From Aurantimonas sp. Leaf443 (GTDB taxonomy: Bacteria > Pseudomonadota > Alphaproteobacteria > Rhizobiales > Rhizobiaceae): a stretch of 64,000 nt of DNA. The stretch spans positions 645,745 through 709,744 of the forward strand of contig NZ_LMRD01000001.1 in the NCBI RefSeq assembly GCF_001425575.1, given 5' to 3'. Numbering within the stretch: position 1 is the stretch's first letter; the number at the start of each line of letters is the position of its first letter. A model generated the notes under the pieces. The model was not told the origin of the DNA and made no database searches. It saw only the letters and a list, made by a program, of their open reading frames with translations. Below, piece by piece: positions 17,367 to 28,046 of this stretch. A program made the position numbers and the translations under genes.

Positions 17367-18554
17367 ATGGTGCTTGCGCCCCTTGGCGGATCGACAGGCG
17401 AGGGCGAACCATTGAACGATGATCTCTCCGGCGTATCGGCCGAGCGGCGCGAGCCGCCGGCGGACACGGTGCCCGCGGTGGAGAAGCCCCGCGCCCGGCG
17501 CCGCCGCTCGCGCGGCGCCCGCAGCCAGATCGTCATCTTCCTCAACCTGTGCCTGACGGCCGCCGTCTTCGTCATGCTGGGCGCCGGCGCGCTCGCCTAC
17601 TGGGCGCGCGGCCAGTTCGTCGGGCAGGGACCGCTCGTCCAGGAGGCCTTCCACGTCGTGCCGCGCAACAGCGGCGTCGGCGAGATCGCTGCCGGGCTCG
17701 AGCGCGACGGCATCGTCTCCAATGCCGAGATCTTCGAATACGGCGTGCGCATCGCCGGCGTCGGCGCGCAGCTGAAGGCCGGCGAATACGAGTTCGAGCC
17801 CGGCATCTCCATGCGCGGCGTGATGGAGAAGCTGCAGAGCGGCGAATCGATCACCCGGTCCGTGACCATCCCCGAGGGCTGGACGGTGCAGCGCGTCTTC
17901 GACCGCGTCGCGGCCTCGGACGTCCTCGTCGGCGACATGCCGCCGATGGTGCCGGAAGGCACGCTGCGCCCCGACACCTATCGCGTCGAGCGCAACATGC
18001 GCCGCGCCGACCTCATCCGGCAGATGGCGAGCGCGCAGGAGCGGCTCGTGGAGGAGATCTGGGCCAGGCGCGATCCCGACCTGCCGCTGAAGGACATCGG
18101 CGAGTTCATCACCCTCGCCTCCATCGTCGAGCGCGAGACGGGCATCGAATCCGAGCGCCCGCACGTCGCCTCCGTCTTCGTGAACCGCCTGAAGAAGGGC
18201 ATGCGTCTCCAGTCCGACCCGACCTTCCTCTACGGGGTCTATGGCGGGGCGGGAAAGCCGAGCGAGGCGCCGGTCACGCAGGCCGATATCGAGAGCGACA
18301 CGCCCTACAACACCTATCGCATCGGCGGCCTGCCGCCCGGCCCGATCGCCAATCCGGGCCGCGCCGCGCTCGAGGCCGTCGCCAACCCGCTGGAGACGAA
18401 GGACGTCTATTTCGTCGCCGACGGCACGGGCGGCCACGTCTTCGCCGCTACGCTCGACGAGCACAACAGGAACGTGCGCAAATACCGCGCCCTCCAGCGC
18501 CAGCAGCGCGCCGAGGCCGCGGAAGCGGCCGAGACGGGCGCGGCCGCGCAGTGA
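17367..18554 (+). CDS. mltG: endolytic transglycosylase MltG
   Basis: Inner-membrane lytic transglycosylase that cuts nascent peptidoglycan strands. 395 residues: a basic cytoplasmic N-terminus, one membrane segment (about 55-78), a LysM-like region, and the YceG catalytic domain with Glu255 in ASIVERETG and the block RLQSDPTFLYG. ATG at 17367 is used; a TTG at 17412 with AGGGCG before it is a real alternative and would remove 15 residues. Adjacent to fabF as in other Hyphomicrobiales. Confidence 0.94.
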   Translation: MVLAPLGGSTGEGEPLNDDLSGVSAERREPPADTVPAVEKPRARRRRSRGARSQIVIFLNLCLTAAVFVMLGAGALAYWARGQFVGQGPLVQEAFHVVPRNSGVGEIAAGLERDGIVSNAEIFEYGVRIAGVGAQLKAGEYEFEPGISMRGVMEKLQSGESITRSVTIPEGWTVQRVFDRVAASDVLVGDMPPMVPEGTLRPDTYRVERNMRRADLIRQMASAQERLVEEIWARRDPDLPLKDIGEFITLASIVERETGIESERPHVASVFVNRLKKGMRLQSDPTFLYGVYGGAGKPSEAPVTQADIESDTPYNTYRIGGLPPGPIANPGRAALEAVANPLETKDVYFVADGTGGHVFAATLDEHNRNVRKYRALQRQQRAEAAEAAETGAAAQ

Positions 18555-18639
18555 GGCGGGGCGCGCCTTCGCCCTACTGCCGCCCATGCTTCGCCGCCGG
18601 GGCGGCGCCGGCGACGGGTCCCGCATCCGAGTCGCGTCC

Positions 18640-19536
18640 ATGAGCGGCATCGCCAGCATGACCGGCTTCGCCCGTCAGGACGGCACGACGCCGGACGGGC
18701 TCGAATTCACCTGGGAGCTCCGTTCGGTGAACGGCAAGGGGCTCGACCTGCGCCTGCGCCTGCCGGCGGGCACCGAAGCGATCGAGATCGACCTGCGCAA
18801 GCGCGCCTCGGCCGCTCTGGCCCGCGGAAACGTCCAGGCCGCGCTGCAACTGCGGCGCGCGGAGATTGCGCCCACCATCCGCGTCAACGAAGCCGCGCTT
18901 GCGCAGCTCCTCGAACTCTCCGCCCGGCTCGTCAAGGATGGCCATGCGCGTGCGCCGACGGTCGACGGTCTCCTCTCCCTGCGCGGCGTTCTCGACGCGG
19001 GCGAGGGGCCGGACGAGGCGGCGGAGCTGCGTCAGGCGCGCCATGCCGTTCTGACCGCGGGCTTCCAGGCCGCGCTCGACGCCCTCGTCGCTGCCCGCCG
19101 CTCCGAGGGCGCGGCGCTTCTCGCCATCCTTCGGGAGCGTCTCGCCGAGATCGCGCGCCTCGTCTCGGCCGTGGAGCGCGATCCCTCGCGCACCGTCGAG
19201 GCCCTGCGCGCGCGCCTGTCCGGTCAGCTGCGCGATCTCCTCGGCCAGGACGACCGGCTCGATCCGGCGCGGCTGCACCAGGAGGTGGCGCTCGTGGCCA
19301 CGCGCGCCGACATCCGCGAGGAGATCGACCGGCTGAAGGCCCATGTCGATCAGGCCGACGCGCTTCTGACCGGCGGCGGGCCGGTGGGGCGACGTCTCGA
19401 TTTTCTGGCGCAAGAACTTAACCGCGAATCGAATACGATCTGTTCCAAGTCCGCTGCCGCAAGCCTGACCGCGCTCGGTCTGGAGTTGAAGGTGGTGGTG
19501 GACCAGTTCCGGGAGCAGGTGCAAAATATAGAATGA
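18640..19536 (+). CDS. YicC family protein (putative endoribonuclease)
   Basis: 298 residues. Begins [12 protein letters not shown] and contains [15 protein letters not shown], both hallmarks of the YicC_N family, and ends with the DUF1732 domain ([27 protein letters not shown]). The E. coli homologue YicC is reported to act in sRNA (RyhB) degradation; role here inferred. ATG at 18640. The last four bases overlap the gmk start (ATGA), so the two are coupled. Confidence 0.93.
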   Translation: MSGIASMTGFARQDGTTPDGLEFTWELRSVNGKGLDLRLRLPAGTEAIEIDLRKRASAALARGNVQAALQLRRAEIAPTIRVNEAALAQLLELSARLVKDGHARAPTVDGLLSLRGVLDAGEGPDEAAELRQARHAVLTAGFQAALDALVAARRSEGAALLAILRERLAEIARLVSAVERDPSRTVEALRARLSGQLRDLLGQDDRLDPARLHQEVALVATRADIREEIDRLKAHVDQADALLTGGGPVGRRLDFLAQELNRESNTICSKSAAASLTALGLELKVVVDQFREQVQNIE

Positions 19537-20198
19537 CGTCGATCTTCGACACCGAATCGCCGCTGCCCATCGCGCGCCGCGGCCTCATGCTCGTCCTGTC
19601 CTCGCCGTCCGGCGCGGGCAAGTCGACGATCGCCCGCAACCTCCTGGAGTCGGACCAGCGCTTCTCGCTCTCCGTCTCGGTGACGACGCGCAAGCGCCGC
19701 GCCAGCGAGATCGACGGGGTGCACTACCACTTCATCGACCGCGAGGAGTTCGTGCGCCTGCGCGACGGCGGCGCGCTGCTCGAACATGCCGAGGTGCACG
19801 GCAACCTCTACGGCACGCCCCGCGCGGCGGCCGAGAAGGCGATGCAGGACGGCCGCGACATGCTGTTCGACATCGACTACCAGGGCGCCATGCAGCTGCA
19901 GCAGCAGGCAAAGTCCGACATCGTGTCGATCTTCATCCTGCCGCCCTCAATGCGCGAGCTGAAGAACCGGCTCCTGCGCCGGGCCGAGGATTCGGGCGAG
20001 ACCATCGCCATGCGCCTCCTCAATGCCCGCGTCGAGATCGAGCGCTGGCGCGACTACGACTATGTCGTCGTCAACGACGATCTCGACCGGGCCTTCTCGG
20101 CCGTGCGCTCGATCATCAATGCCGAGCGCCTGCGCCGCGACCGCCGCCCCGGCCTGTTCGACTTCACGGCGGCGCTCCTCGCCGAAGAGCTCGACTGA
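19533..20198 (+). CDS. gmk: guanylate kinase
   Basis: Phosphorylates GMP to GDP. 221 residues with P-loop [10 protein letters not shown] (23-32), the GMP-binding block [20 protein letters not shown] and DIDYQG. ATG overlaps the yicC-family stop by four bases. Last gene of the plus-strand fab-mltG-gmk run; it faces rsmA across 84 bp that contain GC-rich inverted repeats but no clear terminator. Confidence 0.97.
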   Translation: MTSIFDTESPLPIARRGLMLVLSSPSGAGKSTIARNLLESDQRFSLSVSVTTRKRRASEIDGVHYHFIDREEFVRLRDGGALLEHAEVHGNLYGTPRAAAEKAMQDGRDMLFDIDYQGAMQLQQQAKSDIVSIFILPPSMRELKNRLLRRAEDSGETIAMRLLNARVEIERWRDYDYVVVNDDLDRAFSAVRSIINAERLRRDRRPGLFDFTAALLAEELD

Positions 20199-20282
20199 AG
20201 CAAGCCGCGCGCCGTCCGCCAGCGGGCGAGGGGCGCTGCCCCGCTCGTCGCGTGACCGAGGCGCCCCGCGCGGCGCTTGGGC

Positions 20283-21119
20283 CTACGTATCGAGACTGTT
20301 GGCGATCGTCAGGAATTCGGAGACGCTCAGCGTCTCCGCGCGCCGCTGCGGATCGATGCCCGCCCGCACCAGCAGCGCCTCGCCGCCGAGCGGCTTGAGG
20401 CTCTGGCGCAGCATCTTGCGGCGCTGGCCGAAGGCTGCGGCCGTCACCTTTTCCAACGTCTCCAGCCGGCCCGGCAGCGGTTCGGCGATCGGCGTCAGCT
20501 GCACGATGGAGGACGTGACCTTCGGCGGCGGCGTGAAGTTCTGCGGCGACACGTCGAAGAGGATGCGCGCCCGCGTGCGCCAGCCGGCGAGCACGGAGAG
20601 ACGGCCGTAAGGGTCCGTGCCGGGCGCCGCGACGATCCGCTCGGCGACTTCGCGCTGGAACATCAGCGTCAGGCTCTCCCACACGGGCGGCCAATGCGGC
20701 ACGGCGAGCCAGTTGAGGAGAAGCTGCGTTCCGACATTGTAGGGCAGGTTCGCCACGACCTTGACCGAGGCGGCCTCGCCGGCAAGTTCTGCGAGATCTG
20801 TGCGCAGCGCGTCGGCCGAGACGATCTCGAGCCGGCCGGGATAGGCGGCGGAGATCGCCTCCAGCGCCGGCAGGCAGCGCGGATCCTTCTCCACCACCAC
20901 GAGTCTCTGCGCCCCTTCCGAGAGCAGCGCCCGCGTGAGGCCCCCAGGGCCCGGGCCGATCTCCACGACGGTGGAGCCCGAAAGCGGCAGGGCCTGGCGG
21001 GCGATGCGGCCCGTGAGGTTCAGGTCGAGCAGGAAATTCTGGCCGAGCGCGCGTTTCGGGTCGAGCCCGTGCGCCTCCAGAACCGCGCGGAGCGGCGGCA
21101 GCCCGTCCGTCTCGCTCAA
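20283..21119 (-). CDS. rsmA: 16S rRNA (adenine(1518)-N6/adenine(1519)-N6)-dimethyltransferase
   Basis: KsgA-type methyltransferase that dimethylates two adenines near the 3' end of 16S rRNA. 278 residues with [10 protein letters not shown] (24-33), SAM-binding [12 protein letters not shown] (51-62) and catalytic NLPYNVG (124-130). Start is TTG at 21119, overlapping the pdxA stop (TTGA). Last gene of the lptF-to-rsmA operon. Confidence 0.96.
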   Translation of the reverse strand: MSETDGLPPLRAVLEAHGLDPKRALGQNFLLDLNLTGRIARQALPLSGSTVVEIGPGPGGLTRALLSEGAQRLVVVEKDPRCLPALEAISAAYPGRLEIVSADALRTDLAELAGEAASVKVVANLPYNVGTQLLLNWLAVPHWPPVWESLTLMFQREVAERIVAAPGTDPYGRLSVLAGWRTRARILFDVSPQNFTPPPKVTSSIVQLTPIAEPLPGRLETLEKVTAAAFGQRRKMLRQSLKPLGGEALLVRAGIDPQRRAETLSVSEFLTIANSLDT

Positions 21120-22162
21120 GCGCGGGCCGCCTGCCGGTCGCTCGCCCGATGGGCATCCTCGCCGGCGGCCATCCGCCCGGCCAGGAGCAGCGCGGCGATG
21201 AAGCTGTCGGGACGCGCCGTGCCCGTGCCGGCGATGCCGGCGGCGGTACCGTGGTCGGGCGAGGTGCGCAGGATCGGCAGGCCGAGCGTGACGTTCACCG
21301 TCTCGTCGAAGGCGAGCGTCTTGGCCGGGATGAGCGCCTGATCGTGATACATGCAGATGGCGACGTCGAAGGTCTCGCGGGCCTGACGATGGAACATCGT
21401 GTCGGCGGGCAGGGGGCCGGTGGCGTCGATCCCGTCCGCGCGCAGCCGTTCGACGGCGGGGCGGACGACGCGCTCGTCCTCCTGCCCGATGGCGCCGCGC
21501 TCGCCCGCATGCGGGTTGAGGCCGGCGACCGCGAGTCGCGGCGCGTTCAGGCCGAGGCGCTCGCGATAGAAGCGCTCGGTGATCCGGCAGGTCTCGACGA
21601 TGAGGTCGGCCGTCAGGAGCCCGGCGACCTCGGCGAGGGGCACGTGGATCGTGACGGGCACGCAGGCAAGGTCCGGCCCGAACAGGAGCATGACCGGCCG
21701 GAAGCTCGGCCCGATCCGCCGGCTGCAGAGGTCGGCGAGATATTCGGTATGGCCGGGATGGCGGAAGCCCGCGTCGTAGAGCGCCTTCTTGTCGATCGGT
21801 CCGGTGACGAGCCCGGCCGCGCGCCCCTCGAGCGCCAGGGCCGTCGCCCGGTCGATCGCCTCGATCGTGCCGGCCGCGTTCACCGGGTCGAGGCGGGCGG
21901 GCGTCTCGCGCTGGCGGTTGACGAGAGGGAGGACGGGCAGCGCCTCGGCGAACAGCGCCGGCGCGTCCTCGACGCGCGCGATCTCGCGGATGGGGAGCTC
22001 CATCCCGATGCGGCGCGCGCGGGCGCGCAGGAGATCGGGATCGGCGAGGCAGGCGAAGACCGGGGTCTGCGCGCCCCGTGCGGCATAGGCCATGAGCGCC
22101 AGTTCCGGCCCGACGCCGGAGGGCTCGCCCAGCGTGACGGCGAGCGGGCGCGTCGCGTTCAC
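21116..22162 (-). CDS. pdxA: 4-hydroxythreonine-4-phosphate dehydrogenase
   Basis: NAD-dependent step of pyridoxal phosphate synthesis. 348 residues. Metal-binding histidines are visible in [18 protein letters not shown] and [17 protein letters not shown] is at the N-terminus. The start is GTG at 22162 and overlaps the stop of the surA-like gene (GTGA); the stop overlaps rsmA. The pdxA-rsmA-lptD grouping is widespread. Confidence 0.96.
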   Translation of the reverse strand: MNATRPLAVTLGEPSGVGPELALMAYAARGAQTPVFACLADPDLLRARARRIGMELPIREIARVEDAPALFAEALPVLPLVNRQRETPARLDPVNAAGTIEAIDRATALALEGRAAGLVTGPIDKKALYDAGFRHPGHTEYLADLCSRRIGPSFRPVMLLFGPDLACVPVTIHVPLAEVAGLLTADLIVETCRITERFYRERLGLNAPRLAVAGLNPHAGERGAIGQEDERVVRPAVERLRADGIDATGPLPADTMFHRQARETFDVAICMYHDQALIPAKTLAFDETVNVTLGLPILRTSPDHGTAAGIAGTGTARPDSFIAALLLAGRMAAGEDAHRASDRQAARA

Positions 22163-23097
22163 CGGTTGACGATCTGCGCCTTCTCGCGCAGCTCCTTCAG
22201 AAGCGCCTGGTCGGGCTCGGCGCCGAGCTTGGCCATGTCGTTGGCCTGGAAGACCATGGCGGCGGCGACGTCGTCAGAGACGTTGCGGCTGTCGCAGACG
22301 GCGATGAACTCGACGCCGCGCTCGGTCGCCTGCGGCGGCGTGGTCTTGCCGACGGAGGTCTCGATGATGGCGTCCTTCCAGCGCGGCGGCAGCTGCGGCT
22401 GCGCGACGCGGCCGAGATCGCGCACGGTGACGTCGCGCAGGCTCTTGGCCGTGTCGTAGGTCGCCTCGCAGGAGCGGAAGCGCGAGCGCAGCCCGTTCGC
22501 CTCCTTCATCCGCGCCGAGCCCATGGCGGCGCGCTTGGCCTCGGGGATGACGAAGATCACCTGCTGCAGGCGATACTCGGTCGTTGTCGGCTTCTTGCCG
22601 CCCTGGGCGAGCATGCGCTGTACCACGTCCTGCTCGCTCATCTTCTCCGAGCGGCGCATATTGGCCTGCACGGCCTGACCCCAGCCCATCTGGACGCGGA
22701 TATAGTCCTTGAAGCCCTGGGTGGAGAAGCCGGCGCCCGCGAGCACCTGGCCGAGCTGCGCCTCGGTCAGCTTGTTGTCCTTGGCGAAGCGCCCGAAGGC
22801 CTCGTCCACCATCGCGTCCGGAATGGTGATGCCGCGGCGCTTGATCTCCTGACGCTTCAGCGTCTCGTTGATCATCTCCTCCTTCGCCTTGGCGTTCAGG
22901 TTGCCCTGCTCGCGGCGCAGCTTCAGGAAGGCGGCGCGCAGGCGGACCTGATAGCTCGTCACCGGCTCGCGGTTCACCGTCGCCACGATCTCGGTCGCGG
23001 CTTGAGCCTGCACCGGGGCGAACGCGATGGACGCGACGGCCGACGCCGAGAGGACGAACGCGAGCGCGGAGCGCGCGGCGAGACGGCGGACGGGCAT
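22159..23097 (-). CDS. SurA-like periplasmic peptidyl-prolyl isomerase/chaperone
   Basis: 312 residues. Signal peptide of about 34 residues ending AQAQA-ATEI, then a SurA N-terminal domain ([23 protein letters not shown]...), and a single parvulin-like region (about 165-270, [25 protein letters not shown]). E. coli SurA has two parvulin domains and 428 residues; the shorter alphaproteobacterial form is normal next to lptD. It should help outer-membrane proteins, including LptD, to fold. ATG at 23097. Confidence 0.85.
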   Translation of the reverse strand: MPVRRLAARSALAFVLSASAVASIAFAPVQAQAATEIVATVNREPVTSYQVRLRAAFLKLRREQGNLNAKAKEEMINETLKRQEIKRRGITIPDAMVDEAFGRFAKDNKLTEAQLGQVLAGAGFSTQGFKDYIRVQMGWGQAVQANMRRSEKMSEQDVVQRMLAQGGKKPTTTEYRLQQVIFVIPEAKRAAMGSARMKEANGLRSRFRSCEATYDTAKSLRDVTVRDLGRVAQPQLPPRWKDAIIETSVGKTTPPQATERGVEFIAVCDSRNVSDDVAAAMVFQANDMAKLGAEPDQALLKELREKAQIVNR

Positions 23098-23225
23098 GGC
23101 GGCGAGTTCCTCCTCGGGCGGTGCGTCGGGCGCGACGTGGCGCCGGACGCTTCTCCCGTAGCGTCCGGCTTTGGCGAAACCATGATGGCGGCTGAAGTTT
23201 TCGCTCCCGCCGCCCGTCGGCGCCC

Positions 23226-25772
23226 CTAGTTCAGGCCGACCGACTGGTCGAAGTCGGAGATCGTGCGCAGGCCGACCCGGAAGAGCAGCGTCTGCTCGCT
23301 CGTGTCCAGCGAGTAGCGGTCCGTCGTCTCCTTGTAGGAGACGAGGAGGCTGAAGCACTCGTCCGCGTAGCCGACGCCGAAGGAGCGCTCGATCGTGGCC
23401 TCGTTGCCGATATCGTAGCCGAGGGAACCGAAGGCCGTCCAGTTCGGGCGGAACTGGTAGGAGGCGCTGGCCGTCACCTGATCGCGATCGTCGAGCGAGC
23501 CGAGATCGGGCTGCGCGGCGATGCTGGCATAGGAGAGTGCCGCCTGGACGGGGCCGGACGAATAGGACGTGAACACGTCCGTGCGGCGCAGGTCGTAGTC
23601 CTCCTCGTCGAGCCGCCCCTGCGCGCCCACCGAGATGCCGAAGGGCGTCGTGAGCGAGATGCCGCCGACATAGTCGGAGCGGTCCGTCTCCAGGCCCGAA
23701 TCGTAGCCGACCAGCGTCAGGTCGCGTTCGGCGAAGGAGTTCGTGCCGCCGAGATGGTAGGACTGGCCGGCCACCGCGTTGATCGTGTAGCCGCTGTCCA
23801 GCGTGCCGGCGTAGCGCAGGCCGAGATTGGCGCGGCTGCCGCCCTCGATCCGGTCGTAGCCGGAGAACTTGTCGAGCGCGAAGAGGTTGTTGGCGTTGAA
23901 GACGATCGTCTGCGCGTCCTCGTTCGGCAGGAGGCCGATCCGCGTCTCGTTCGGGCGGGCGATGACCTGTGCGATCGGCTCGACGATGTGCGAGCCGGTG
24001 GCGGTCTGGATGAGATAGGGGTAGCGCACCTCCATGGCGGCGGTGGCCATGCCGCGCCCGCCGCTCTCGTCGATCGAGACGTCGCCGGTCGTGTAGAAGT
24101 CGGCAAGCGCGGCGCCCTGCTGGGCAGCGGGCAGAGCCGCGATTCCCGCGGGCACCACGACATTGCCGCTGGCGACGCCGTAATTGGCGAAGCCGCCCGA
24201 GCTCATTTCGGCCGTGTAGAGATCGCCGCGCAGCCCGAGCATCGGGTTCAGCACGAGCCCCGCCTCGGTGATGTAGCGGTCGCGCCATTCGAGATTGGTG
24301 CTGGCGCGCGAGTAGGAGCCTTCGAGGCCCTTGTTGATGAAGAGCTCGTCCGAGAAGGCGCGGCCGTCGACCGGGGCCGCGCAGTTCGCCCCGTCGGTGA
24401 AGTCGGTGATGCAGACCCCGTCCGTCACGTCGGCCGTGTCGCGCCGGATGCTGGCGACGTTGACGTCGAGCTGAACCTCGCCGCCGAGCGGCCCGTCGGT
24501 CTCGATGCGCTGGTAGTCGAGCGAAGGCAGCACGTAGGGCTGCTCGTCCTGCTGCTGCTTGTCGATCGACTGGAAGTCGAACTTCTGCGCGCGCAGGTCG
24601 AAATAGCTGCGGTCGCCGAGGCCGGTCAGGAAGATCTCGCTCGTGTGCAGCGTCTCGTCGAAGTTCTCGATGCCGTAGGTCCTGGCGAAGTCCTGGTCGC
24701 TCTGCAGGAGAACGTCCCAGCCGAAGGTCCAGCGGTCGGAGAGGGCGAAGAGGCCCGTCGTGCCGACCATGCCGCGACCGTCGGTGAAGTCGGGCGATTC
24801 CTGCAGGATCGAGCCGTCGGCGTTGAGGATGTTGTCGCCGGAGAAGGCGTCCTTGTCCTGCTGGAAGATGCCGGCGGTCTGCAGCGTGAAGAAGCCGTCG
24901 GTCGTCGCCTGCCGGTACTCGGCCTCCGCCAGGAAGCCCTGCTTGGTGTAGTAGGTGCCCGCGACCGTCACGTCCTTGTCGTCGGCGAGCGCGAAGAAGT
25001 AGGGCACGCGCAGGCCGTAGCCGAGTTCGCTCGACGAGCGGAAGCTCGGGGCGAGGAAGCCGGACTTGCGCTTCACCGTGGGATCGGGGGACTGGAAATA
25101 GGGCAGATACGCGATGGGCGCGCCGAAGAACTCGAACTGCGCGTCGTAGTAGCGCACTTCCTTGGCGTTCTGGTCCCAGACGATCTTGCGCGCCTTCACC
25201 TGCCAGAGCGGCGCGCGGTCCGGATTCTCGCGGCAGGGCTCGCAGGCGGTGTAGACGCCCTGCTCGAAGGTCGTGACGGCGCCCTCGCGGCGCGTGGCGA
25301 CGGCGGCGGCGAAGCGGGTGTTGTCCGGCGTTTCGATGCGCAGCGCCTTCACGAATCCGTCGCGGAACGTGTCGGTGATGTCGATCGAGTCGGCATAGAC
25401 GCGGTTGCCGTCGGGCTGGGCGAGCTCGACGTCGCCGCGGGCCACGAGCCGGCGCGTCTTCTGGTCGTAGACGATGTCGCGGGCGACGAGCTTGTACGGC
25501 CCGTAGTCCACCTTCACGCCGCCGGAGGCCGTGACGACGGACTTGTCGCTGTCGTAGGTGACGGTGTCCGCCTCCAGGAACAGCTGCGTGTCCGCCGCCG
25601 GAGCGCCCGCCGTACCGGAGGCGCCCTGCGTGAAGCCGGACAGCGCCGACTGCGCGACGGCCGCGCTGCCCGTCAGGAGAACGGCGCAGGCCGCCGTTCC
25701 CGCGAGAAGGCAGGCTCTCATCCGACGCCGCACGGCCTCAGGCCGACGCGACGCGATCCCCCTCTCCGACAT
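23226..25772 (-). CDS. lptD: LPS-assembly protein LptD
   Basis: Outer-membrane beta-barrel that places lipopolysaccharide on the cell surface. 848 residues: basic N-terminus with a signal peptide (about 15-42, ending VAQS), an OstA/LptA-like jellyroll (about 60-200, VDYGPYKLVARDIVYDQKTR), and the barrel domain with many alternating aromatic strands to the C-terminus. ATG at 25772 has AAGAGG at nine bases; an ATG at 25781 lies directly against that same sequence and is less likely. Overlaps the end of lptG. Confidence 0.95.
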   Translation of the reverse strand: MSERGIASRRPEAVRRRMRACLLAGTAACAVLLTGSAAVAQSALSGFTQGASGTAGAPAADTQLFLEADTVTYDSDKSVVTASGGVKVDYGPYKLVARDIVYDQKTRRLVARGDVELAQPDGNRVYADSIDITDTFRDGFVKALRIETPDNTRFAAAVATRREGAVTTFEQGVYTACEPCRENPDRAPLWQVKARKIVWDQNAKEVRYYDAQFEFFGAPIAYLPYFQSPDPTVKRKSGFLAPSFRSSSELGYGLRVPYFFALADDKDVTVAGTYYTKQGFLAEAEYRQATTDGFFTLQTAGIFQQDKDAFSGDNILNADGSILQESPDFTDGRGMVGTTGLFALSDRWTFGWDVLLQSDQDFARTYGIENFDETLHTSEIFLTGLGDRSYFDLRAQKFDFQSIDKQQQDEQPYVLPSLDYQRIETDGPLGGEVQLDVNVASIRRDTADVTDGVCITDFTDGANCAAPVDGRAFSDELFINKGLEGSYSRASTNLEWRDRYITEAGLVLNPMLGLRGDLYTAEMSSGGFANYGVASGNVVVPAGIAALPAAQQGAALADFYTTGDVSIDESGGRGMATAAMEVRYPYLIQTATGSHIVEPIAQVIARPNETRIGLLPNEDAQTIVFNANNLFALDKFSGYDRIEGGSRANLGLRYAGTLDSGYTINAVAGQSYHLGGTNSFAERDLTLVGYDSGLETDRSDYVGGISLTTPFGISVGAQGRLDEEDYDLRRTDVFTSYSSGPVQAALSYASIAAQPDLGSLDDRDQVTASASYQFRPNWTAFGSLGYDIGNEATIERSFGVGYADECFSLLVSYKETTDRYSLDTSEQTLLFRVGLRTISDFDQSVGLN

Positions 25773-25773
25773 C

Positions 25774-26853
25774 CTAACCATCCTCTTGGTGGAGCAGGAT
25801 CGTTACCCCAAACAATCCTGCCGCCACGACTGGAAACCATGCGGCGATCACGGGCGGGACCACCGAATTACTGCCGAGAGCCTGCGCGAGGAACGTCACG
25901 ACATACAGCACGAAGCCGGCCAGAACGCCCAACACGATCGTCCTACCAGACTGCCCCGTCCTCGCAAACCTCGTGGCCACCGTCGCCGCGAGCAGCGTCA
26001 TCGCCACGAACAACGCCGGCCTCGCGATCAGCGTGTTGTACTGCATGGAGAACGCCTGCGCGTTCATGCCGAGGCTCGCCGCGATGGCGATCTTGGATCC
26101 CAGCTGCCAGATGGGGATCGCCTCCGGATCTGCCAGCCTCTGTTCGACATATTCCGGCTTCAGGCTCGTGGGAAGACGGAATTCGGCAAGTGTTACGGGA
26201 GTGTAGCCGATCCGCGTCACTCGTGCCTCGCGCAGGAGCCACTCCTGGTCGCCAAGTGTCGCACGGCTCGCGTCGACGCGTTCCTTGACCTTACCTTTGC
26301 CATCGAAGACGAAGACGGTGACGTTGCCTAGCGTCGCCCCTCCGCTGCCGACGCTCTGCGCGCCGATGATCGACTCGACACCGTTGCCGTTCTGCCGCAG
26401 CCAGGGCACCTGATCGTCGCGGCGCATCTGCCCGCCGCCGATCGTCTCCGCCTCGAAATCGGCCGCCCGCGCCTTCGCATAGGCCGAGAGCGGATTGTAG
26501 AGGAGGATGGCCGCCAGGCCGATCACCACCGATCCCACCACGAAGGGCGCCACGATCTGCCAGATCGACACGCCGGCGGCCCGCGCCACCACGAGTTCCA
26601 GCTTCCGGTTCAGCGACAGCATGGTGAAGATGGAGGAGAACAGGACGATGAAGGGGAAGGCCTGCTCGATGAAGGCCGGCACCCGCAGCGCCGAGAAGAG
26701 CGCGATCGCCCCGAAGCCGAACTCCGTCATCTGGCCGCGCCGGCTCACCTCGATCATGTCGATCAGGTAGACGAGCGCGAAGACGGCGACGAGCGTCGAG
26801 AAGAAGCTCTTCAGGTAGAGGCGGACGAAGTAGAGGTTGAGCGTCTGCCGCAT
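25774..26853 (-). CDS. lptG: LPS export ABC transporter permease LptG
   Basis: One of the two YjgP/YjgQ-family permeases of the LptB2FG complex that pulls LPS from the inner membrane. 359 residues, three N-terminal and three C-terminal membrane segments flanking a periplasmic beta-jellyroll domain (about 130-270). Begins MRQTLNLYFVRLYLKSFF. Start overlaps the lptF stop by one base (TGATG). Identity as LptG rather than LptF comes from gene order. Confidence 0.93.
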   Translation of the reverse strand: MRQTLNLYFVRLYLKSFFSTLVAVFALVYLIDMIEVSRRGQMTEFGFGAIALFSALRVPAFIEQAFPFIVLFSSIFTMLSLNRKLELVVARAAGVSIWQIVAPFVVGSVVIGLAAILLYNPLSAYAKARAADFEAETIGGGQMRRDDQVPWLRQNGNGVESIIGAQSVGSGGATLGNVTVFVFDGKGKVKERVDASRATLGDQEWLLREARVTRIGYTPVTLAEFRLPTSLKPEYVEQRLADPEAIPIWQLGSKIAIAASLGMNAQAFSMQYNTLIARPALFVAMTLLAATVATRFARTGQSGRTIVLGVLAGFVLYVVTFLAQALGSNSVVPPVIAAWFPVVAAGLFGVTILLHQEDG

Positions 26854-28046
26854 CAGGCGTTGGTCCTCTGCGGCGCGAGGAGCTTGAGGACTGGCAGGCG
26901 CGCCAGGACGGCGCCGAGCGAGGCCGCCGCGCGCGCCGCGGCCTTCACGCCCGGGAGTTCGGCCGGGTTCACGTCGCGCGCGATCAGGACGCAGTTCAGC
27001 GCGATGGCCGAGAGCGGCAGGAGATAGGTGAGCGGCACATAGCGCGCCGATTCGCCGATCAGCGAGGTGGAGACGAAGCCGAGCGCCTTCAGCACGAGCG
27101 CCCCTGTCAGGCCGAGCGCCATGGCGATGCCCGGACCCTGCCGGTTGGTGCGCGCGTGTCCCGCCACCACGAGCGACCAGAGCGCGAAGGCGATCGGGTA
27201 GAGCCAGTCCGTCATGCGCTGCGCGAGTTCCTCGGAGAAGGCGAGGGGGCGGCGCTGGTAGGACGGATCGTTGAGGTCCGGCGAGAGGAGCTCGCCCGTG
27301 CGGCGCTCGGAGGAGCGGATCCAGTCGTTGCCGGCCGCGGGCCTGAGCTCGGCCAGATCGAACGCGTAGGTCTGGAACTCGATGACCGAGGTCGTCCCGT
27401 CGGCCTTGTTCCGCCGGTGCAGCTGGCCGTCGTAGAGAAGGAGGACGGATTCGTCGTTCTCCTCCACGATCCGCGCCTCGCGGGCGAAGTAGCTGAGGTC
27501 CACGGCCGGATCGCGCTGGTCGGAGATGAAGAGGCTGCGCACCGTCGAGCCCTGCGACTCGCCGATCGAGACGACGACGTCCGACTGGATGCGCTCGAAG
27601 CGCCCCGGCTGCAGGAAGAGCGTGATGGCGTCGGCGTTGATGGAGCGCAGGCCGTTCTGGAAGGCGCGCGAGGCGGCCGGGCCGACGACATGCGAGTTGA
27701 ACAGGACGAGCGCGGCCGCGATGAGCCCGACGGCCACGATCGGCCTGGCGACCACGCGCGGCGAGGCGCCGGCGGCCGCTATGACCGCGCGTTCTGAATC
27801 GGTGTTCAGCGCGTTCAGCGTCTGCACCGCGCCGATGAGGACCGCGAAGGGCAGGACGCCGGCCGCAAGGCTCGGCATCAGCATGAAGGCGATCCAGAAC
27901 ACGTTTCCGGCCGCCGTCGCGCTCGTCTTGACGATGTCGATGCGCGACAGCGCCTGCACGATCCAGACGATCAGCACGAGGGCCGCCAGCGATCCCGCGC
28001 TGTAAACGAAGGTTCGCCGGAAGATGTAGCGTTCGATGAGTCTCAT
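26853..28046 (-). CDS. lptF: LPS export ABC transporter permease LptF
   Basis: 397-residue YjgP/YjgQ permease, partner of LptG. Begins MRLIERYIFRRTF; membrane segments near 15-35, 55-75, 100-125 and three after residue 285; periplasmic domain between. ATG at 28046; frame open to 28211 without conserved sequence. First gene of lptF-lptG-lptD-surA-pdxA-rsmA. Upstream is a TTAACCAT sequence (a CtrA half-site) on the same strand. Confidence 0.93.
   Translation of the reverse strand: MRLIERYIFRRTFVYSAGSLAALVLIVWIVQALSRIDIVKTSATAAGNVFWIAFMLMPSLAAGVLPFAVLIGAVQTLNALNTDSERAVIAAAGASPRVVARPIVAVGLIAAALVLFNSHVVGPAASRAFQNGLRSINADAITLFLQPGRFERIQSDVVVSIGESQGSTVRSLFISDQRDPAVDLSYFAREARIVEENDESVLLLYDGQLHRRNKADGTTSVIEFQTYAFDLAELRPAAGNDWIRSSERRTGELLSPDLNDPSYQRRPLAFSEELAQRMTDWLYPIAFALWSLVVAGHARTNRQGPGIAMALGLTGALVLKALGFVSTSLIGESARYVPLTYLLPLSAIALNCVLIARDVNPAELPGVKAAARAAASLGAVLARLPVLKLLAPQRTNA

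Noticed and set aside
13613-18659. Long minus-strand frames across fabD-fabG-acpP-fabF-mltG
   Set aside because: Antisense shadows of the fatty acid synthesis cluster, with no motif or ribosome-binding site.
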